A DNA stretch of 64,000 nt from positions 44,307,552 through 44,371,551 of the forward strand of contig OY755252.1 of assembly GCA_963576725.1 (NCBI GenBank), in the 5' to 3' direction. The notes under the pieces were generated by a model that was not told where the DNA came from, did no database searches, and was given only the letters and a program-made list of their open reading frames with translations. A program made the position numbers and the translations under genes. Numbering within the stretch: position 1 is the stretch's first letter; every line of letters starts with the position of its first letter. Below, piece after piece: positions 21,701-31,628 of this stretch. The DNA comes from Azorinus chamasolen. Its lineage: Eukaryota; Mollusca; Bivalvia; Cardiida; Solecurtidae.

Positions 21701-21838
21701 TGGGGCCCGTTTTATGACTGATTGCACCACCAAAACTATGGTAAGTCCTAAATTACGACAGTCATAACTAGTCATATAGACGAACTTACGACATTTTCAG
21801 ACATACTACCTTTCACAAAACAGACCCAATTGGCACTT
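21701..21838. mobile_element. J: short MITE with GGGGCCCGTTTTATGA ends
   Basis: TGGGGCCCGTTTTATGACTG at the left and TTTCACAAAACAGACCCA at the right are approximate inverted ends over ~138 bp. The GGGCCCGTTTCA-type end reminds me of Harbinger/ISL2EU-like MITEs, but this is a guess. Confidence 0.5.
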
Positions 21839-21894
21839 CTCTAGTTGCCAATTGTAACACATGCATGCGTACTCTTAATACATGCGTACTCTTA

Positions 21895-22036
21895 ATACAT
21901 GCTTAATGCAGGATGAAAGTCGTGAAGAAAGCTCCTAGAGGAGCTTTCTGCATAACTTTCACCCTGCATTAAGCTACCATCTGTCTCTAAGACCGATATT
22001 TATACTGGATTGGACCGGTTTAGATGGGGTTTACTG
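21895..22036. mobile_element. C1 hairpin MITE, one end lost
   Basis: TGCTTAATGCAGGATGAAAG, GAAAGCTCCTAGAGGAGC, CACCCTGCATTAAGCTACC, AAGACCGATATTTATACTGG, and the end GGGGTTTACTGTA. Confidence 0.85.
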
Positions 22037-22039
22037 TAC

Positions 22040-22509
22040 TTGTGGGCGGTATCCTTTACTGGACCCGCGGCAGAGTAGATACCGGTCAAACATTGAATCT
22101 TGAAGCAAGTGATAATCTTGGCAGACACAATTTATTTGGCGACGAAAAGTCTCATCTATATTAAAGCAAATAGCATCTGTTTAAGCTAATATTCATGTTA
22201 AATCCTTAAATTTTGCTTTCTAAGATTGTTGTCTGTTTCTGTGGTCCGTCAAGTACTATTTTACGATAATTGCATGCAGTACTCCTAATTTACGATAATT
22301 TCAAGTCCTAAATTACGCAAATCGCAGTTTTGCTTTCGATCCAATCCTTTTTGTACACATGATGATCTTGCTGAACAGTGAATTTATTGAAATAAAATAT
22401 GTTTAAACTACATCACAACTCCTAATTTATTCCAATCGCTACAACTCATATGGACGGTATTATCGCACAATTACCGCAAACAATTAAGGCTTTTCAGAAA
22501 GTATTGACA
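22040..22509. other. No gene recognised
   Basis: Unique-looking AT-rich sequence; short repeats of CCTAAATTACG/TTACGATAATT near 22255-22320 only. Confidence 0.4.
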
Positions 22510-22600
22510 TGGTGTCCTAGAGTTTAGATCCTGATGAGACGCCGAGTTACTGGTGGTCTATTCTGGATCCAAGCTGTTTGCAAATGCGAGACGGTTCGCA
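22510..22600. mobile_element. B2 hairpin fragment
   Basis: GATCCTGATGAGACGCCGAG, TTACTGG, CTGGATCCAAGCTGTTTGC, AAATGCGAGACGGTTCGC. T-T mismatch orientation. Confidence 0.7.
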
Positions 22601-22614
22601 CTAATTGGGTAAGG

Positions 22615-22800
22615 GTTAACAGTTTACTCAACAGAGACACCTTTTGACACATTGGCAAACGGAATAGACACAGACCAAACGGTCCTTGTATGCGCTGTCT
22701 GATCAGAACCTGCTTTGTTGCTTATAAAATAGCAGTGCTATATTTCTACGCTTTATGCCAGGAAACAGGAAACAATCCTTGTTCATATTGTCATTATAAA
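22615..22800. mobile_element. A1 MITE, diverged
   Basis: TTAACAGTTTACTCAACAG, CACATTGGCAAACGGAATAG, GATCAGAACCTGCTTTGTTG; stem degraded. Confidence 0.6.
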
Positions 22801-22817
22801 GAATAACTATTCTATCC

Positions 22818-23085
22818 CTTTACTCTATAAATACGCCATTCGACACCTTTGCAAACAGAGTAGACCCAAATCAGACGGTTCATGTTAGAGCCCTTATTAT
22901 TATTTATGATTAAATACAGGCATAGTTCTACAATTTCTGCCATGAACAAAGATCATGTGTCTATGTGCTGTTTCAACTATTAATCTAGTTAATATTCACG
23001 AGGACGATATATATCACATGGAGTAAAGGATTATTTGCATCCAGTCATTATTTCTGACATGAATATTCATGGAGTAATGAGTTAA
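22818..23085. mobile_element. A1 MITE, core partly lost
   Basis: TTTACTCTATAAATACGCCA, CTTTGCAAACAGAGTAGACC, then the right hairpin arm is missing, and it ends ATGAATATTCATGGAGTAAT then GAGTTAA. Confidence 0.75.
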
Positions 23086-23244
23086 ATATTTGTTTTATTA
23101 TACATTTATCTATTTGTCCAGTGAGGGGAACACATTCGCTGTTGATGTTTTGAAGATTTATTCTATAATTTATCTAGCTTTCCTAAATAAATATAAGAGG
23201 AGTACAACTGAGAAATCACAATCGGAAATCCTCGTTTAAGTCCG

Positions 23245-23302
23245 GTAAGAGCATCTGTCGTCTGCGACAATTTTCGTCCCACAACGGCAGCGAAAGAGTT
23301 AA
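23245..23302. mobile_element. B1 end fragment
   Basis: GTCGTCTGCGACAATTTTCG then GGCAGCGAAAGAGTTAA. Confidence 0.65.
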
Positions 23303-23577
23303 AAAGTTTGATATTTTTGCAACGGAAACAGCTAACACATCTCTCAAGATAAAGATACTAATAATTACGCAATATCGACACTTTGGCCACCCTCGATGGG
23401 CGCATTTATTTTAATGGCGGACACCCACTAACGACTGAAGTAGGTACGACGTAAAGTCGCTGAAGGATCCTGATTAGGCAAAACAACATCTAACAACATA
23501 ACAATGGCGTTTTCTCAAACAAGCAAAGGCTGCTGAATGAAAACATTTTAGCGTTTTTCCTGTTTTGAGATATGATT

Positions 23578-23790
23578 CAGTAGAACCTGTCTTAAGAGAC
23601 CGGCAAAGAGAGGACTCGCTAGTTATGGGTCCGTTAGACAAGTGGTAGCTCAATGCTGGTCCAATGTAATGTAGAATGCTGATATATAGGAACGTTCTAC
23701 AATACCATTGCCCTGCTTTGAAAAACCAACTATCTTGAGTTTCCTATGTTCAATAAATGAATGGTCGCTTAAGACAGGTTCTATTGTGTG
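23578..23790. mobile_element. C3 hairpin MITE, diverged core
   Basis: CAGTAGAACCTGTCTTAAGA at the left and TGGTCGCTTAAGACAGGTTC at the right; the core CAATGCTGGTCCAATGTAAT is a mutated version of the usual snapback. It is followed four bases later by a D element. Confidence 0.85.
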
Positions 23791-23793
23791 TAT

Positions 23794-24023
23794 TTAACCC
23801 ATTCTCATATATTGACGCCTTTTGACGCCTCTGTAAAAGTCGCGTAATGAAACTATTGTGATAGATAGAGCATTTGCTCCATAGGAGCAAATGCTCAGTG
23901 TATCAAAAGGATTTTTAAACCCCACAATTCTAAAATGTTCCTTTTCTCCAGCAAATGCTCCTTTTCGGTAGATTGATTCAATGAGGATGGGTTTAAAACT
24001 TAAACTATGAGGTACTGAGTTAA
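23794..24023. mobile_element. D hairpin MITE, complete
   Basis: TTAA at both ends. CCCATTCTCATATATTGACG ... GAGGTACTGAG. Hairpin ATTTGCTCCATAGGAGCAAAT-like; GGTAGATTGATTCAATGAGG in the long arm. Confidence 0.88.
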
Positions 24024-24064
24024 TCACCAATCTGTTGCAATGTTTATTTTTCTGAGTTAGTCAA

Positions 24065-24180
24065 GCGCTTGAGAAGCTGTTGTCTGAGTGGCAAAGAGCT
24101 TGAATCAAGACGAGAGGCGCCGGGTTACTCGCCGTCTCATCTGGTTCCAGACAGTTTGCAAATGTCTGTTAGGTTGCGCT
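24065..24180. mobile_element. B2 hairpin fragment
   Basis: CTTGAGAAGCTGTTGTCTGA, GACGAGAGGCGCCGGGTTAC, CGCCGTCTCATCTGGTTCC, AGTTTGCAAATGTC. Confidence 0.7.
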
Positions 24181-24295
24181 TTACAGGACAAGTGTGTATT
24201 AGTGCAACGGACGTTAATTAATGAAGTTACATATTGAGAATTCAACTAAATTTGACGAACATGAATGTTCGGGTACTGACAAAAATACGTTAAAT

Positions 24296-25778
24296 GGGTG
24301 ATTCTTCAAAAATGTGTAATATGCTGTCCCTCACCTTTCACATGATTTAAAAGTCATAAAAATTTACTTTTATAAGAATATTTTATCTTTGCCTAGTTAA
24401 TATGACATACCTTAGTGAGAATATAGTGATAACCAGTGAGAATTTATGTTCATTTTCTTGGAATCGAGTTTGAAATATGAAAGGGGGTGCAAAATTCCCA
24501 TGTCCCTCATGATACAACACATAATAGAATGAGATATCTTGACCTTAAATCATCATAAATTTGATAATTTTTCTCTATTGATAATGTCATTATATTATCA
24601 TAGAATGAATGAATACAAAATATAGCTGTTAGTTTAATCTTTAGTGGCTTTTTTCAGCTGCTGATTTTTGTCCCTCGATTTCCTGTCAGTACCGAAACGG
24701 TATGGTGTTTTAGCCTGTACCTATTTTATCTTGAAATTAAGGGAAATCCCTTCTGACGTCATCAGAAGGTTTTCCCCATGCAGTCATTATAGGGTACACT
24801 TCGAATTAGCAATCCCAGTTCTATTATAAGAAATGGCCTCCCAAACATCTATTTCTATTGATTATGTTTTTAGGCCGTCAGCACCGAAACGCCCTCAAAC
24901 CAGGCAAGCTGAACTATAAATTCATGTTAACAGATCTTGTCGTATACGCTGTGTGTACACGATGCTTAAATGCATAAAATAATTGAAACATGTACTGGGT
25001 AAATGCCTGAAATTATGAAAAATAAACAAAATTGTCATTACCGAAACGGTCATTACCGAAACGGCCTGTGTTTCGGTACTGACATAACCCTTAATTATTT
25101 TGGTATCTTACAACTATTTTGTGAAAATACGACTTTAACTTGCATCCAAAAACAAAATAAATAATATTTCTGAATAAATTCAGTACCATTTGGCTTTACT
25201 TTTTGCTGTCATTACCGCAACGTCATTACCGAAACGTCATTACCGAAACGTTTTTCATTCAATTTTTGGCATTTTTTGCCATTTTTTAAAAGTTGAGCAA
25301 TGGAAATGTTTGAACTGTATACTTTTACGATAAATTAGTCCTAAAGCTAGTATAAAGCATGCTTTTAGTTAATTAAAAGAAATTTAGTAACACTTTGGAG
25401 ACAAGTTCGATACATCAAAATCTTAAAAATTAGCGGTTTCCATCACCTTAAGAGACAATTTTTGATTTTGCAAACAAACAGAATTACGTTATTCATATTC
25501 ATAATTTACACACATCATGAACGATAAACACCCTTTAACTAAATATTAAGATAAAACGAGGTCCAATTTTACATCGTTGCGGTAATGACATTTTCAGGTC
25601 ATTGGCAATTTATAAAATGTAAAAAAAATGTTTTCTATTGAACAATCAGCACGGACATTACTCTTTATAAGTCAAAGACAGTTCATAGTTATGGTATACG
25701 TGTTAAGCAAACGGTTTTATGAGCAAAATGTTTTTGAAAAATTTGTAGGCAAAATTACAAATTTTTGAAGAATCACCC
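24296..25778. mobile_element. L: 1.48-kb non-coding TIR element with repeated 15-mer
   Basis: Ends GGGTGATTCTTCAAAAATGT and the inverted AAATTTTTGAAGAATCACCC, flanked by AAAT on both sides (24292-24295 and 25779-25782). Inside, GTCATTACCGAAACG or close variants appear at 24685, 24877, 25034, 25049, 25208, 25222 and 25236, and inverted at 25071 and 25575. No open frame of useful length is present. I cannot assign the superfamily. Confidence 0.85.
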
Positions 25779-25958
25779 AAATAACATAAAACAATGATTT
25801 TTAGAGGAAAATCCTACCAGGAACATGCGCATTCCTTACCAATGGAGAAACAAATACAGCAACCCGCCCCTCCAACACACACCTAGCTGGAAGTACAGCA
25901 GAAGTTCGATAGTTACTAGTTTTATTTATGAATACGGGTAAACGAGAACATTTAGGCA

Positions 25959-26068
25959 TGGTCCTAGAGGAGCTTTTTGTGTGACTTTCACCCTGCATTA
26001 GCCTGCCACCTATCTTAAAGTCCATTGAATATATTTGTTTTAGTGTTCAGACTAACGGAGGTTTACTG
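25959..26068. mobile_element. C1-like half element
   Basis: GTCCTAGAGGAGCTTTTTGT, TTTCACCCTGCATTAGCC, GTTTTAGTGTTCAGACTAAC, GGAGGTTTACTGTA; the left half is gone from the centre outward. Confidence 0.75.
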
Positions 26069-26083
26069 TAGATATCATACAGC

Positions 26084-26312
26084 TTAACCCATTACCTCAT
26101 AGGTTATTTTAAGATCCAGCCTCTTTGAATAAATCTACCGAAAAGGAACATTTATTAGAGAAAGGGAAAATTTTAGAATTGGGTAGTTTTGAAATCGTTG
26201 TGATAAATAGAGCATTCGCTTCTATGGAGCAAATGCTCTATTTATCACAATGGTTTCAAAAAGTGACTGTTATAGAGGCGTCAAAAGACGTCATTATGAG
26301 GTAATGGCTTAA
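26084..26312. mobile_element. D hairpin MITE, complete
   Basis: TTAA at both ends. CCCATTACCTCATAGGTTAT and TTATGAGGTAATGG. Hairpin TGTGATAAATAGAGCATTCG pairing with GAGCAAATGCTCTATTTATC. TCTACCGAAAAGGAACATTT marks the long arm. Confidence 0.92.
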
Positions 26313-26400
26313 TGCAATGTGAATGTCAGAGCTTTCTGCATGACTTCAACCCTGGGATCTACAGTAAAACTTACATTTGAAAGTCCGGTTAGGAGAAGTG
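26313..26400. mobile_element. Rearranged C1 fragment
   Basis: Core half (TGCAATGTGAATGTCAGAGC, TTTCTGCATGAC) followed by an end CTACAGTAAAACTTACAT and GGTTAGGAGAAGTG. Confidence 0.5.
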
Positions 26401-26639
26401 TTTCTGTACAGACGAGCTCAATTTACGTTGACTTGTATCTTTATACACGAAATTTCTACGAGCACATAGGTATTGTTACAATAACAGAAGAGACAATGGG
26501 CATTTACGAACATGTTTTCAAATAAAGAGTACTTTTAGCCATTTCCTGCTGATACAATAATGTCTGCTAAACGTCTGATATGTCTTAGTGCTCCCTCTTA
26601 TTAGTGCAAGCTTTGAGAGAACAATCATCGAGTGTAAGA

Positions 26640-26870
26640 CAGTTGTGATCCTGATGAGATGTTATGCTAACAGGAGTCTCATCTGTATACAATCAGTTAA
26701 CAAATGCCTGCCAATACCATGTCGGGTGATATGGTCCAGTCTCAGAATTTCTTTATAAATGAGATTCTCCGAACATCATGCCAGCAGATTGGATCCGGAT
26801 GAAACGCTGAGAAACATCAGAATCCATAATTGTTGGACACTCTGACTGCAATTCAGAACACAAACCAATT
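26640..26870. mobile_element. Two decayed B-type cores
   Basis: GATCCTGATGAGATGTTATG / GGAGTCTCATCTGTATAC near 26650-26695, and GATTGGATCCGGATGAAACG / ACATCAGAATCCATAATTG near 26785-26840. Confidence 0.5.
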
Positions 26871-26951
26871 ATAGCTTGACTTTTGAAAATGTAGTGTACG
26901 ACAAATTGATTCCAAATTTACGTTAAACTATTTCTTTCATATACATTGTAA

Positions 26952-27090
26952 ACGCCTTTTCGCCCTTTTGCAAACAGAGTAGACCCAGATCAGACCGCTG
27001 TTATATGTCTGCTTATGGTCTGATATAGATTGACTCAACAGTTTCTACCCGAAACAAAATGTCCTGTTTTCATATGCCACGTTAAAACAA
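26952..27090. mobile_element. A1 MITE, truncated
   Basis: CGCCTTTTCGCCCTTTTGCA, AACAGAGTAGACCCAGATCA, GACTCAACAGTTTCTACC. Confidence 0.65.
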
Positions 27091-27103
27091 AAACTATATC
27101 TGA

Positions 27104-27531
27104 TTAACCTATTTGCTCCCACGATATGGGGCGTAGGCAAACAGTGTAGACTCTAATCAGACGCCGAATTATGTGGCGTATGATCAGAGTCTACACTGTT
27201 TGCTGTTAGGAAATTCAATATACAGTAAAACCTCTATTAACCGGACATTAGATTTAGTATAAATGTCGGTCTTGGAGACAGGTGACAGCTTAATGCAGGG
27301 TGGAGGTCATACAGAAAGCTCCTAGAGGAGCTTTCTGCATGACTTTCATCCTGCATTAAGCAGTTACTTGCCTTAAATATCTAAATTCATCTCTACTAAA
27401 ATTCCGGTTAAGAAAGGTTTTGCTGTAAAACAAAAAAAATAATGAAAATTTAGACCAGACATCCCTTAGTTAGAAAATAGACTAGTCCAATATATAAGCA
27501 TAGAAGAATCCACTGCGAGCAAATGGGTTAA
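27104..27531. mobile_element. F hairpin MITE interrupted by C1
   Basis: TTAA at both ends; CCTATTTGCTCCCACGATAT and ACTGCGAGCAAATGGG. Hairpin GACTCTAATCAGACGCCGAA / GGCGTATGATCAGAGTC. The C1 element at 27223-27425 sits at TA in TTCAATATAAAAC; the uninterrupted version is seen at 63213-63416. Confidence 0.93.
27223..27425. mobile_element. C1 hairpin MITE nested in F
   Basis: CAGTAAAACCTCTATTAACC ... AAGAAAGGTTTTGCTG with TA at 27221-27222 and 27426-27427. Core AGAAAGCTCCTAGAGGAGCT. Confidence 0.95.
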
Positions 27532-27740
27532 TATTCATGATGCCAATATTTTTTACATGAATATTGAACAGGAAAAGGGTTAAAGGATATTAACTGTGTT
27601 GAGGGAATTAGCCCTTTATCTAGAAGAGACGCCCTTTGGTGTGTTACTAACAATGTAGACCCAAATCTGACGGTCCATGTTGTGACCCTCTGACCAGTGT
27701 CTGGCCTGTTACGCCTGCTTATTTTAAATATACATTATGT
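27528..27740. mobile_element. A-type fragments
   Basis: 27528-27582 is an A1 end (ATATTCATGATGCC ... GGAAAAGGGTTAA) that shares its first TTAA with the F element. 27600-27740 holds a degraded A core (ACAATGTAGACCCAAATCTG, GTGTCTGGCCTGTTACGCC). Confidence 0.55.
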
Positions 27741-27872
27741 TGAATATTCGTCAGGTAAAGAAGTAAAAGGCTAAATATTAGTAACGTCTTCTCTGGATAT
27801 TTACTTCTGACAAATGTTTCAATAACTGAAGAAATAGTGAAACTGCCATTTTCAATGATATAGTTGCGTCTT

Positions 27873-29489
27873 TTATATTTCAGTGTCTTTTGTCGACTGT
27901 CCTTCAATCGCACACATATATCTGAAACGGTTGGGGACAATTTCAAAACTATCCGACCTACTGAATGGCCGAACTTCCCTGCTTTGTAAACTGACAGATT
28001 CTTTGACGGTCTCTGTTTGAATGTCTTGTAAGGCTGTAACGGTTTCCCAGATGGCAATTTCATTTTCTATGCCATATACCCTGTGTAAACCATCTTTGGT
28101 CGACAAAGCTGTTGGCCGAGCGTGCCGTGACATTGATCTCTGTAAAGGTTCTCTGATCATTTTGGTCTCTGAGACGCTTGAACTGTTTGATCTGTTAACG
28201 ACTGTAAGTCTTCTGTTCATGGTTGTGTCATACTGTCGGTTGGCGTCAGATGGACATGTGACATATCGACAGTTCACAGAATCACGGCGGTTGAAACTGT
28301 TCACGGACGCTGAACTAAGCCGCTTAGATCTGTATCGTAGCGGTGATGCTTGTGACCTTGACACTGCTGAATTATAATACGTCATTTCCGTTCTAGAATA
28401 ATGATCGAGCTTTCCGCGAAAGAGTCCGCAAGCCATATTCAGGAGAACACGCCTGAACTTTGTGCTCATCAGGGAATATAACACAAAATTGACTGAAGCA
28501 TTTATTAGCACCAGAAGATTAACCACATTTCCAGCAATTCTGATATTATTAACCTCTTCGCTTGACAGCTCTATGTTCCCCATGTCTATATAACAACTGT
28601 ACAAGAGCACAGCAGCATTTGGAAATTGACAAACTAAAAATACAACCACTACGCCAATAAGCATTAAGGTTATTCGATTTTGCTCGTTGCTTCTTCTACC
28701 CGGGTCTTTGGCTATTGAGCTGTAGGTAAGTTCCCTTCGAATCTTTGTGGCGGCCAATACTGATTTTATCAATATTCCATTACATGTTGATAAAAGTATC
28801 AAAGGCAAAATTGTAAATGTACAAATGATAAAATAATTGTATCCGACCTGATACGAAACTTGGTTCGCCATGTCTGAACTCTTTATAACAACTTTTGTAA
28901 TATTATTCTCTGTAACATGAATAGACTTCCACTCAAAAAATTCCGGGGCTGTGCACACAATTGCAAATATTGTTATCACAGTTGTAATTATCTTCGCGCG
29001 TTCTGGTGTACAAATAGTCCGCCCTTTCATCGGATAGCATACAGCCACTAATCGTTCCAGTGAAAATGTGACGGTGAGGCAAACTGACACATTGCTGCAG
29101 ATATCCGTCAGCCATCTGGCGTAAGGATACATATACATGTAACAATTTTGAGCTTTTACAGCTGGGTAATGTTTTAAACTCAGGACGAAGCTGAGAACCA
29201 GATAAAGTAGGTCAAACACAGATAAGGTCAGGAGATAGCAATTTGTTGAAGAAACCATGCACTTTCTCGTAAGAACACAAATGCTCACGATGTTTCCAAA
29301 TAGCCCAATCGACGTTATTAGTGGGACCATAACTTTCTGAACTATCAGTCGTGTTAGTGCCAGGGCTTCTTCATTGGCAACCGCTGAAGAGCTTATACCA
29401 TCTGAGACGTTACCGATGATGACCTCATTGTATGATGCCTGAAGTTTTGTCATCACGACACTCAGAGATGTGGAACTACTTTCTGCCAT
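27873..29489 (-). CDS. Peptide GPCR, FMRFamide-receptor-like (class A)
   Basis: A 538-residue seven-helix receptor of the plasma membrane, probably coupling a neuropeptide to G proteins. N-terminus about 1-48 with an N-glycosylation site at N27. TM1 about 49-73 (GN at 65-66), TM2 about 84-106 (D93 in LSVFDLLY), TM3 about 122-147 ending ERLVAVCYP (E145-R146, the DRY equivalent), TM4 about 165-183, TM5 about 217-241 (P229), TM6 about 272-296 with CQFP at 287-290 in place of CWxP, TM7 about 316-340 with NFVLY at 334-338 in place of NPxxY. Helix 8 KFRRVLLNMAC has C354 for possible palmitoylation. The long basic, Ser-rich tail (360-538) offers many phosphorylation sites. Cys is missing from extracellular loop 2, and the TM3 Cys is displaced (C116). 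ERL, CQFP and NFxxY resemble FMRFamide/myosuppressin-type invertebrate receptors; the exact ligand cannot be read. The ATG was chosen because a splice acceptor lies just upstream. The whole CDS is in one exon. No MITE interrupts it, though MITEs flank it closely. Confidence 0.93.
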   Translation of the reverse strand: MAESSSTSLSVVMTKLQASYNEVIIGNVSDGISSSAVANEEALALTRLIVQKVMVPLITSIGLFGNIVSICVLTRKCMVSSTNCYLLTLSVFDLLYLVLSFVLSLKHYPAVKAQNCYMYMYPYARWLTDICSNVSVCLTVTFSLERLVAVCYPMKGRTICTPERAKIITTVITIFAIVCTAPEFFEWKSIHVTENNITKVVIKSSDMANQVSYQVGYNYFIICTFTILPLILLSTCNGILIKSVLAATKIRRELTYSSIAKDPGRRSNEQNRITLMLIGVVVVFLVCQFPNAAVLLYSCYIDMGNIELSSEEVNNIRIAGNVVNLLVLINASVNFVLYSLMSTKFRRVLLNMACGLFRGKLDHYSRTEMTYYNSAVSRSQASPLRYRSKRLSSASVNSFNRRDSVNCRYVTCPSDANRQYDTTMNRRLTVVNRSNSSSVSETKMIREPLQRSMSRHARPTALSTKDGLHRVYGIENEIAIWETVTALQDIQTETVKESVSLQSREVRPFSRSDSFEIVPNRFRYMCAIEGQSTKDTEI

Positions 29490-29525
29490 GTCTGGAGTTA
29501 TTACCTGAAAATGAAAGCGACAGAA
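29490..29525 (-). other. Splice acceptor and short 5'UTR of the GPCR exon
   Basis: On the minus strand the text reads CTTTCATTTTCAG then GTAATAACTCC and ATG. The pyrimidine-rich TTTCATTTTCAG is a good 3' splice site, with the exon starting at 29504. This implies an untranslated upstream exon, not found within the window. Confidence 0.7.
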
Positions 29526-29552
29526 AACAATTATGTTACAATATACAAAATT

Positions 29553-29672
29553 TACAGTAGAGTATATCTTAAGCGGTCATTCATTTATTGATCGTATGAA
29601 TTTTACAAAGCATGTGGATGCTTAATGCAGGGCAATTGTAATGCAGAGAGATTCAGTCGGGATGTTACTGTA
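29553..29672. mobile_element. C3 half element upstream of the GPCR exon
   Basis: ACAGTAGAGTATATCTTAAG, CGGTCATTCATTTATTGA, CTTAATGCAGGGCAATTGTA, ending in GTTACTGTA. Only one hairpin arm remains. It would lie in the intron preceding the receptor exon. Confidence 0.75.
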
Positions 29673-29940
29673 TAAGTATATGCATTAATGTATTATCAAT
29701 TTTGCAATCCCTCATACAAGATCGATTTTCTGCTTATCGTCGGAACAAGGTCACGGCTACTGTCACTGAAACGGATAAAATCTTCAAGTTTATAACGACA
29801 TATGTAAATGATTATTTATATCAAACATTTTACTAGGAACGCAAAGCAGTGCACTTTGCATATATCTACTCATTTATTCACCGTTGTCAACCTTAATAAT
29901 TTCCTGCATAATCTCTTCTATAGTAAGATGTTGTATTTGC
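29673..29940. other. No gene recognised; presumed GPCR 5' intron
   Basis: No repeat family or coding signal recognised. Confidence 0.35.
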
Positions 29941-30060
29941 CGGCTTCAGATTATCTCTTTGCCTGCTAAACACGCCTCGACTGGCAATTGCAAACTGTTT
30001 GGACCCAGATACGCCGCTAGGTGACACATCAAGATCCAAGTTTTTTGACATTTTTTTTTA
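29940..30060. mobile_element. B2 hairpin fragment
   Basis: TTTGCCTGCTAAACACGCC, AAACTGTTTGGACCCAGATA, CATCAAGATCCAAGTTTTTT. Confidence 0.55.
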
Positions 30061-30134
30061 AAGTTTGATCTAATCGAAAGTCAGCGAAAATGTTATAAAA
30101 GCATAGTTCTGAAACAAAAGTGTCGTAGTTTGAA

Positions 30135-30303
30135 CAGTAAACCCTCTCTATAACGGCCACTAAATTGTTTTAATTGGTTGGTATTTACGGCAGGTGGCTG
30201 CTTAAAGCAAGGTGAAAGTAAAAGTGTTTTAATGTCACCTTGCTTTAAGCAGCCGCCTGCATTTAACACAAAATACTTATACGTTATAGAGAGGTTTTAC
30301 TGT
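30135..30303. mobile_element. C2 hairpin MITE, shortened core
   Basis: CAGTAAACCCTCTCTATAAC ... ATAGAGAGGTTTTACTG. Left arm TTGGTTGGTATTTACGG, right arm AACACAAAATACTTAT. The core has lost the CTCCTATAGGAG tip. Confidence 0.9.
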
Positions 30304-30494
30304 ATGATTATTTATCAAAACAGAAAAAAATAATAATTCAAAGTTTTATCATATAATATACAAATAATAATATGCAAAATATCAAAACATTTATTGTGCA
30401 CAATCTCCTTGGCATTTATGTGCAGCTCATAAATTCTGACCAATCACTTTGCAATACGCTGTCATCATGCCATAAAGACCCATGTTTTCTTAAA

Positions 30495-30745
30495 CCTTTA
30501 CTCCACATGTACACCCTTGAAAGCCTTTAAATCCTTTGCATTCACGGAAGACCAAACTCTGACGGCCCGTGTGGAAGCCTTCTGATCAGGGTCTTCTGCT
30601 TGTCTATGAAATAGTATAGATATGGTCCCACAAGTTCGGTCATGCCTAACATGTTCTGTCTTCATATACCATTATGACAAGTCAGCTAATTGATATCTAT
30701 GACGTCATTATTTCTTAATTATTATCCATAGAGTAAAACGGTTAA
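30495..30745. mobile_element. A1 hairpin MITE, diverged
   Basis: ACTCCACATGTACACCC, stem GACGGCCCGTGTGGAAGCC, GATCAGGGTCTTCTGCTTG, ATGACGTCATTATTTC, ATAGAGTAAAACGGTTAA. The final TTAA is also the start of the next D copy. Confidence 0.75.
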
Positions 30746-31006
30746 TCCATTTCATCATAGACTATATTTAGACCCAACATCGTTGAATAAATCTACCGAA
30801 AAGGAAAACTTACTAGCAATAAGCGACATTTTAGAACTGTGCAGTTTCGAAACCATTGTGATAAATAGATTATGCTCTATTTGTCACAATGGTTTCAAAA
30901 ATCGACTTTTACAGAGGTGTAAAAAGGCGTAAATACAATGGGGTAGGTTAAAAGGCGTCAATATGAAGGAATTGGTTAAACGGCGTCAATATGAGGCAAT
31001 GGGTTA
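30742..31006. mobile_element. D hairpin MITE with triplicated end
   Basis: TTAATCCATTTCATCATAGA start; TCTACCGAAAAGGAAAAC; hairpin with CTCTATTTGTCACAATGG. The right terminus (AAAGGCGTCAATATGA ... GGTTA) is repeated about three times at 30930-31006. Confidence 0.85.
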
Positions 31007-31104
31007 TTACAGTATAACATGGACATTGATCACAAGAAATAATGAAGTGAAGGAACGGACAGAGGAACCAGTTTACCATCGCACCAGCTTATTGAGGATA
31101 AGTA

Positions 31105-31461
31105 CGATAATGATAGCTAGGACTATATTCAGCTATAGCTAAGATGTGTACTGGTCTATCTAGGACTATGTTCAGCTATAGCTAAGATGTGTACTGGTCT
31201 ATCTAGGACTATGTTCAGCTATAGCTAAGATGTGTACTGGTCTATCTAGGACTATGTTCAGCTATAGCTAAGATGTGTACTGGTCTATCTAGGACTATGT
31301 TCAGCTATAGCTAAGATGTGTACTGGTCTATCTAGGACTATGTTCAACTATAGCTAAGATGTATAATGGTCTATCTAGGACTATGTTCAGCTATAGCTAA
31401 GATGTGTACTGGTCTATCCAGGACTATGTTCAGCTATAGCTAAGATGTATAATGGTCTATA
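31105..31461 (+). repeat. 43-bp tandem repeat, ~8 copies
   Basis: Unit GACTATGTTCAGCTATAGCT, AAGATGTGTACTGGTCTATC, TAG with very few differences; AAGATGTGTA starts at 31141, 31184, 31227 and so on. Each unit contains the palindrome AGCTATAGCT. High identity suggests recent expansion. Confidence 0.95.
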
Positions 31462-31628
31462 AAAACTCTCTTATTTCTCAGCCGAACCTTGTCTTGCTGT
31501 AACTCATTCGAACTACGTTTTGAGCTGATTCGTATAAGTAGCTGAACTGTAGACTTTGGTGGAGACATGTAAAACAAACTGTATACATTTATTTTCTAAA
31601 CGTTGTGTTTATCTATAGTTCAGGTATA

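Noticed and set aside
27719..28063. 114-residue minus-strand frame overlapping the GPCR tail
   Set aside because: Alternate frame of the receptor exon and its 3' flank, without family resemblance.
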